From Bdellovibrionales bacterium (GTDB lineage Bacteria > Bdellovibrionota > UBA2361 > JAGRAS01), in NCBI GenBank assembly GCA_020434465.1, contig JAGRAS010000082.1, positions 1 to 7,153 on the forward strand: a stretch of DNA of 7,153 bases, in the 5' to 3' direction. The position numbers and the translations under genes are program-made. The notes beneath the pieces were generated by a model. The model saw only the letters and a list, made by a program, of their open reading frames with translations. It was not told where the DNA came from and searched no databases. Below are positions 6,914 to 7,153 of the stretch, piece after piece (position 1 is the first letter of the stretch; the number at the start of each line of letters is the position of its first letter).

Positions 6914-7153
6914 ATGAAACAGTTATCGCAAAAAGAAGAAAAACTCCTGGAGCAGTATTTTGATGGAGAGAGTGGATTTTTTGCCCGCAGGCGAGCTAAA
7001 CGATTATTAGGCTCTAATCAAGCAGCCAATTCTTATCTTAATGGTTTGCATGAGCTTTCTAATAATTGCAAAGAAGCAGTTTCAGCTAGTTTTGATAATC
7101 TTATGCCGAAATTGGACTTATGGAATAAGATTTCCGCAAGAATAGATCAAGAA
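6914..7153 (+). CDS. Putative anti-sigma factor, N-terminal part (3' partial)
   Basis: An ATG at 6914 opens a frame that runs off the window after 80 codons. AGGA at 6902-6905 with an 8-nt spacer supports the start. The product begins MKQLSQKEEKLLEQYFDGE (1-19), and LLxxYFDGE is typical of the first helix of anti-sigma domains, where L-x-x-Y-L-D-G-E is common. ARRRAKRLLGSNQAANSYL (24-42) then matches the helical pattern that precedes the zinc site in such proteins. The HxxxCxxC zinc motif is absent: one cysteine (52) is seen, and the only histidine (46) is not correctly spaced. No membrane segment has appeared by residue 80, but it would be expected later. Position directly after an ECF sigma gene is the main support, and binding to that sigma factor is inferred. 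The remainder is outside the window. Confidence 0.6.
   Translation, partial: MKQLSQKEEKLLEQYFDGESGFFARRRAKRLLGSNQAANSYLNGLHELSNNCKEAVSASFDNLMPKLDLWNKISARIDQE

Overview
The window comes from the chromosome of a low-GC bacterium (roughly 35-45% G+C by eye), most likely Gram-negative. Three things point that way: a Sec-secreted beta-helix protein of the CSLREA / choice-of-anchor type, an ECF sigma factor followed by an anti-sigma-like gene, and a full-length proofreading PolA. The PolA N-terminus (IDGSAYIFRAYYA, then LTNSKGFPTNALYGF) resembles PolA of bacteria once grouped as Deltaproteobacteria. That is an impression from memory, and the sequence alone does not fix the taxon.

Layout. Positions 2-232 (+) hold the C-terminal end of an unidentified hydrophobic protein. 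It converges on a large minus-strand gene (307-3132). The 74-bp gap and the last upstream codons carry two strong hairpins, which serve as the transcription boundary. The minus-strand gene encodes a 941-residue secreted protein with a signal peptide, a CSLREA motif, a right-handed beta-helix of degenerate STVSGN-like turns, a choice-of-anchor-Q-like segment, and a lysine-rich tail built from a diverged tandem duplication. A 302-bp intergenic region (3133-3434) separates it from a divergent plus-strand cluster: polA (3435-6185), an ECF sigma factor (6207-6860) and the start of a small gene in the anti-sigma position (6914 to the window end).

How the genes relate. polA and the sigma gene are only 21 bp apart and probably co-transcribed. 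The third gene, 53 bp further on, starts like a membrane anti-sigma factor (LLEQYFDGE) but lacks the zinc-binding HxxxCxxC motif in the visible part. The sigma factor and its neighbour are probably a signal-response pair, and polA may simply be a passenger in the same transcript. The large surface protein is transcribed away from this cluster and has no evident functional link to it.

No tRNA, rRNA, CRISPR array, insertion sequence or phage gene was seen. The most interesting points are the architecture of the surface protein (C-terminal duplication, recurring CxD loops, 22 cysteines), the alternative pairing possible in the convergent terminator region, and the zinc-less anti-sigma candidate.
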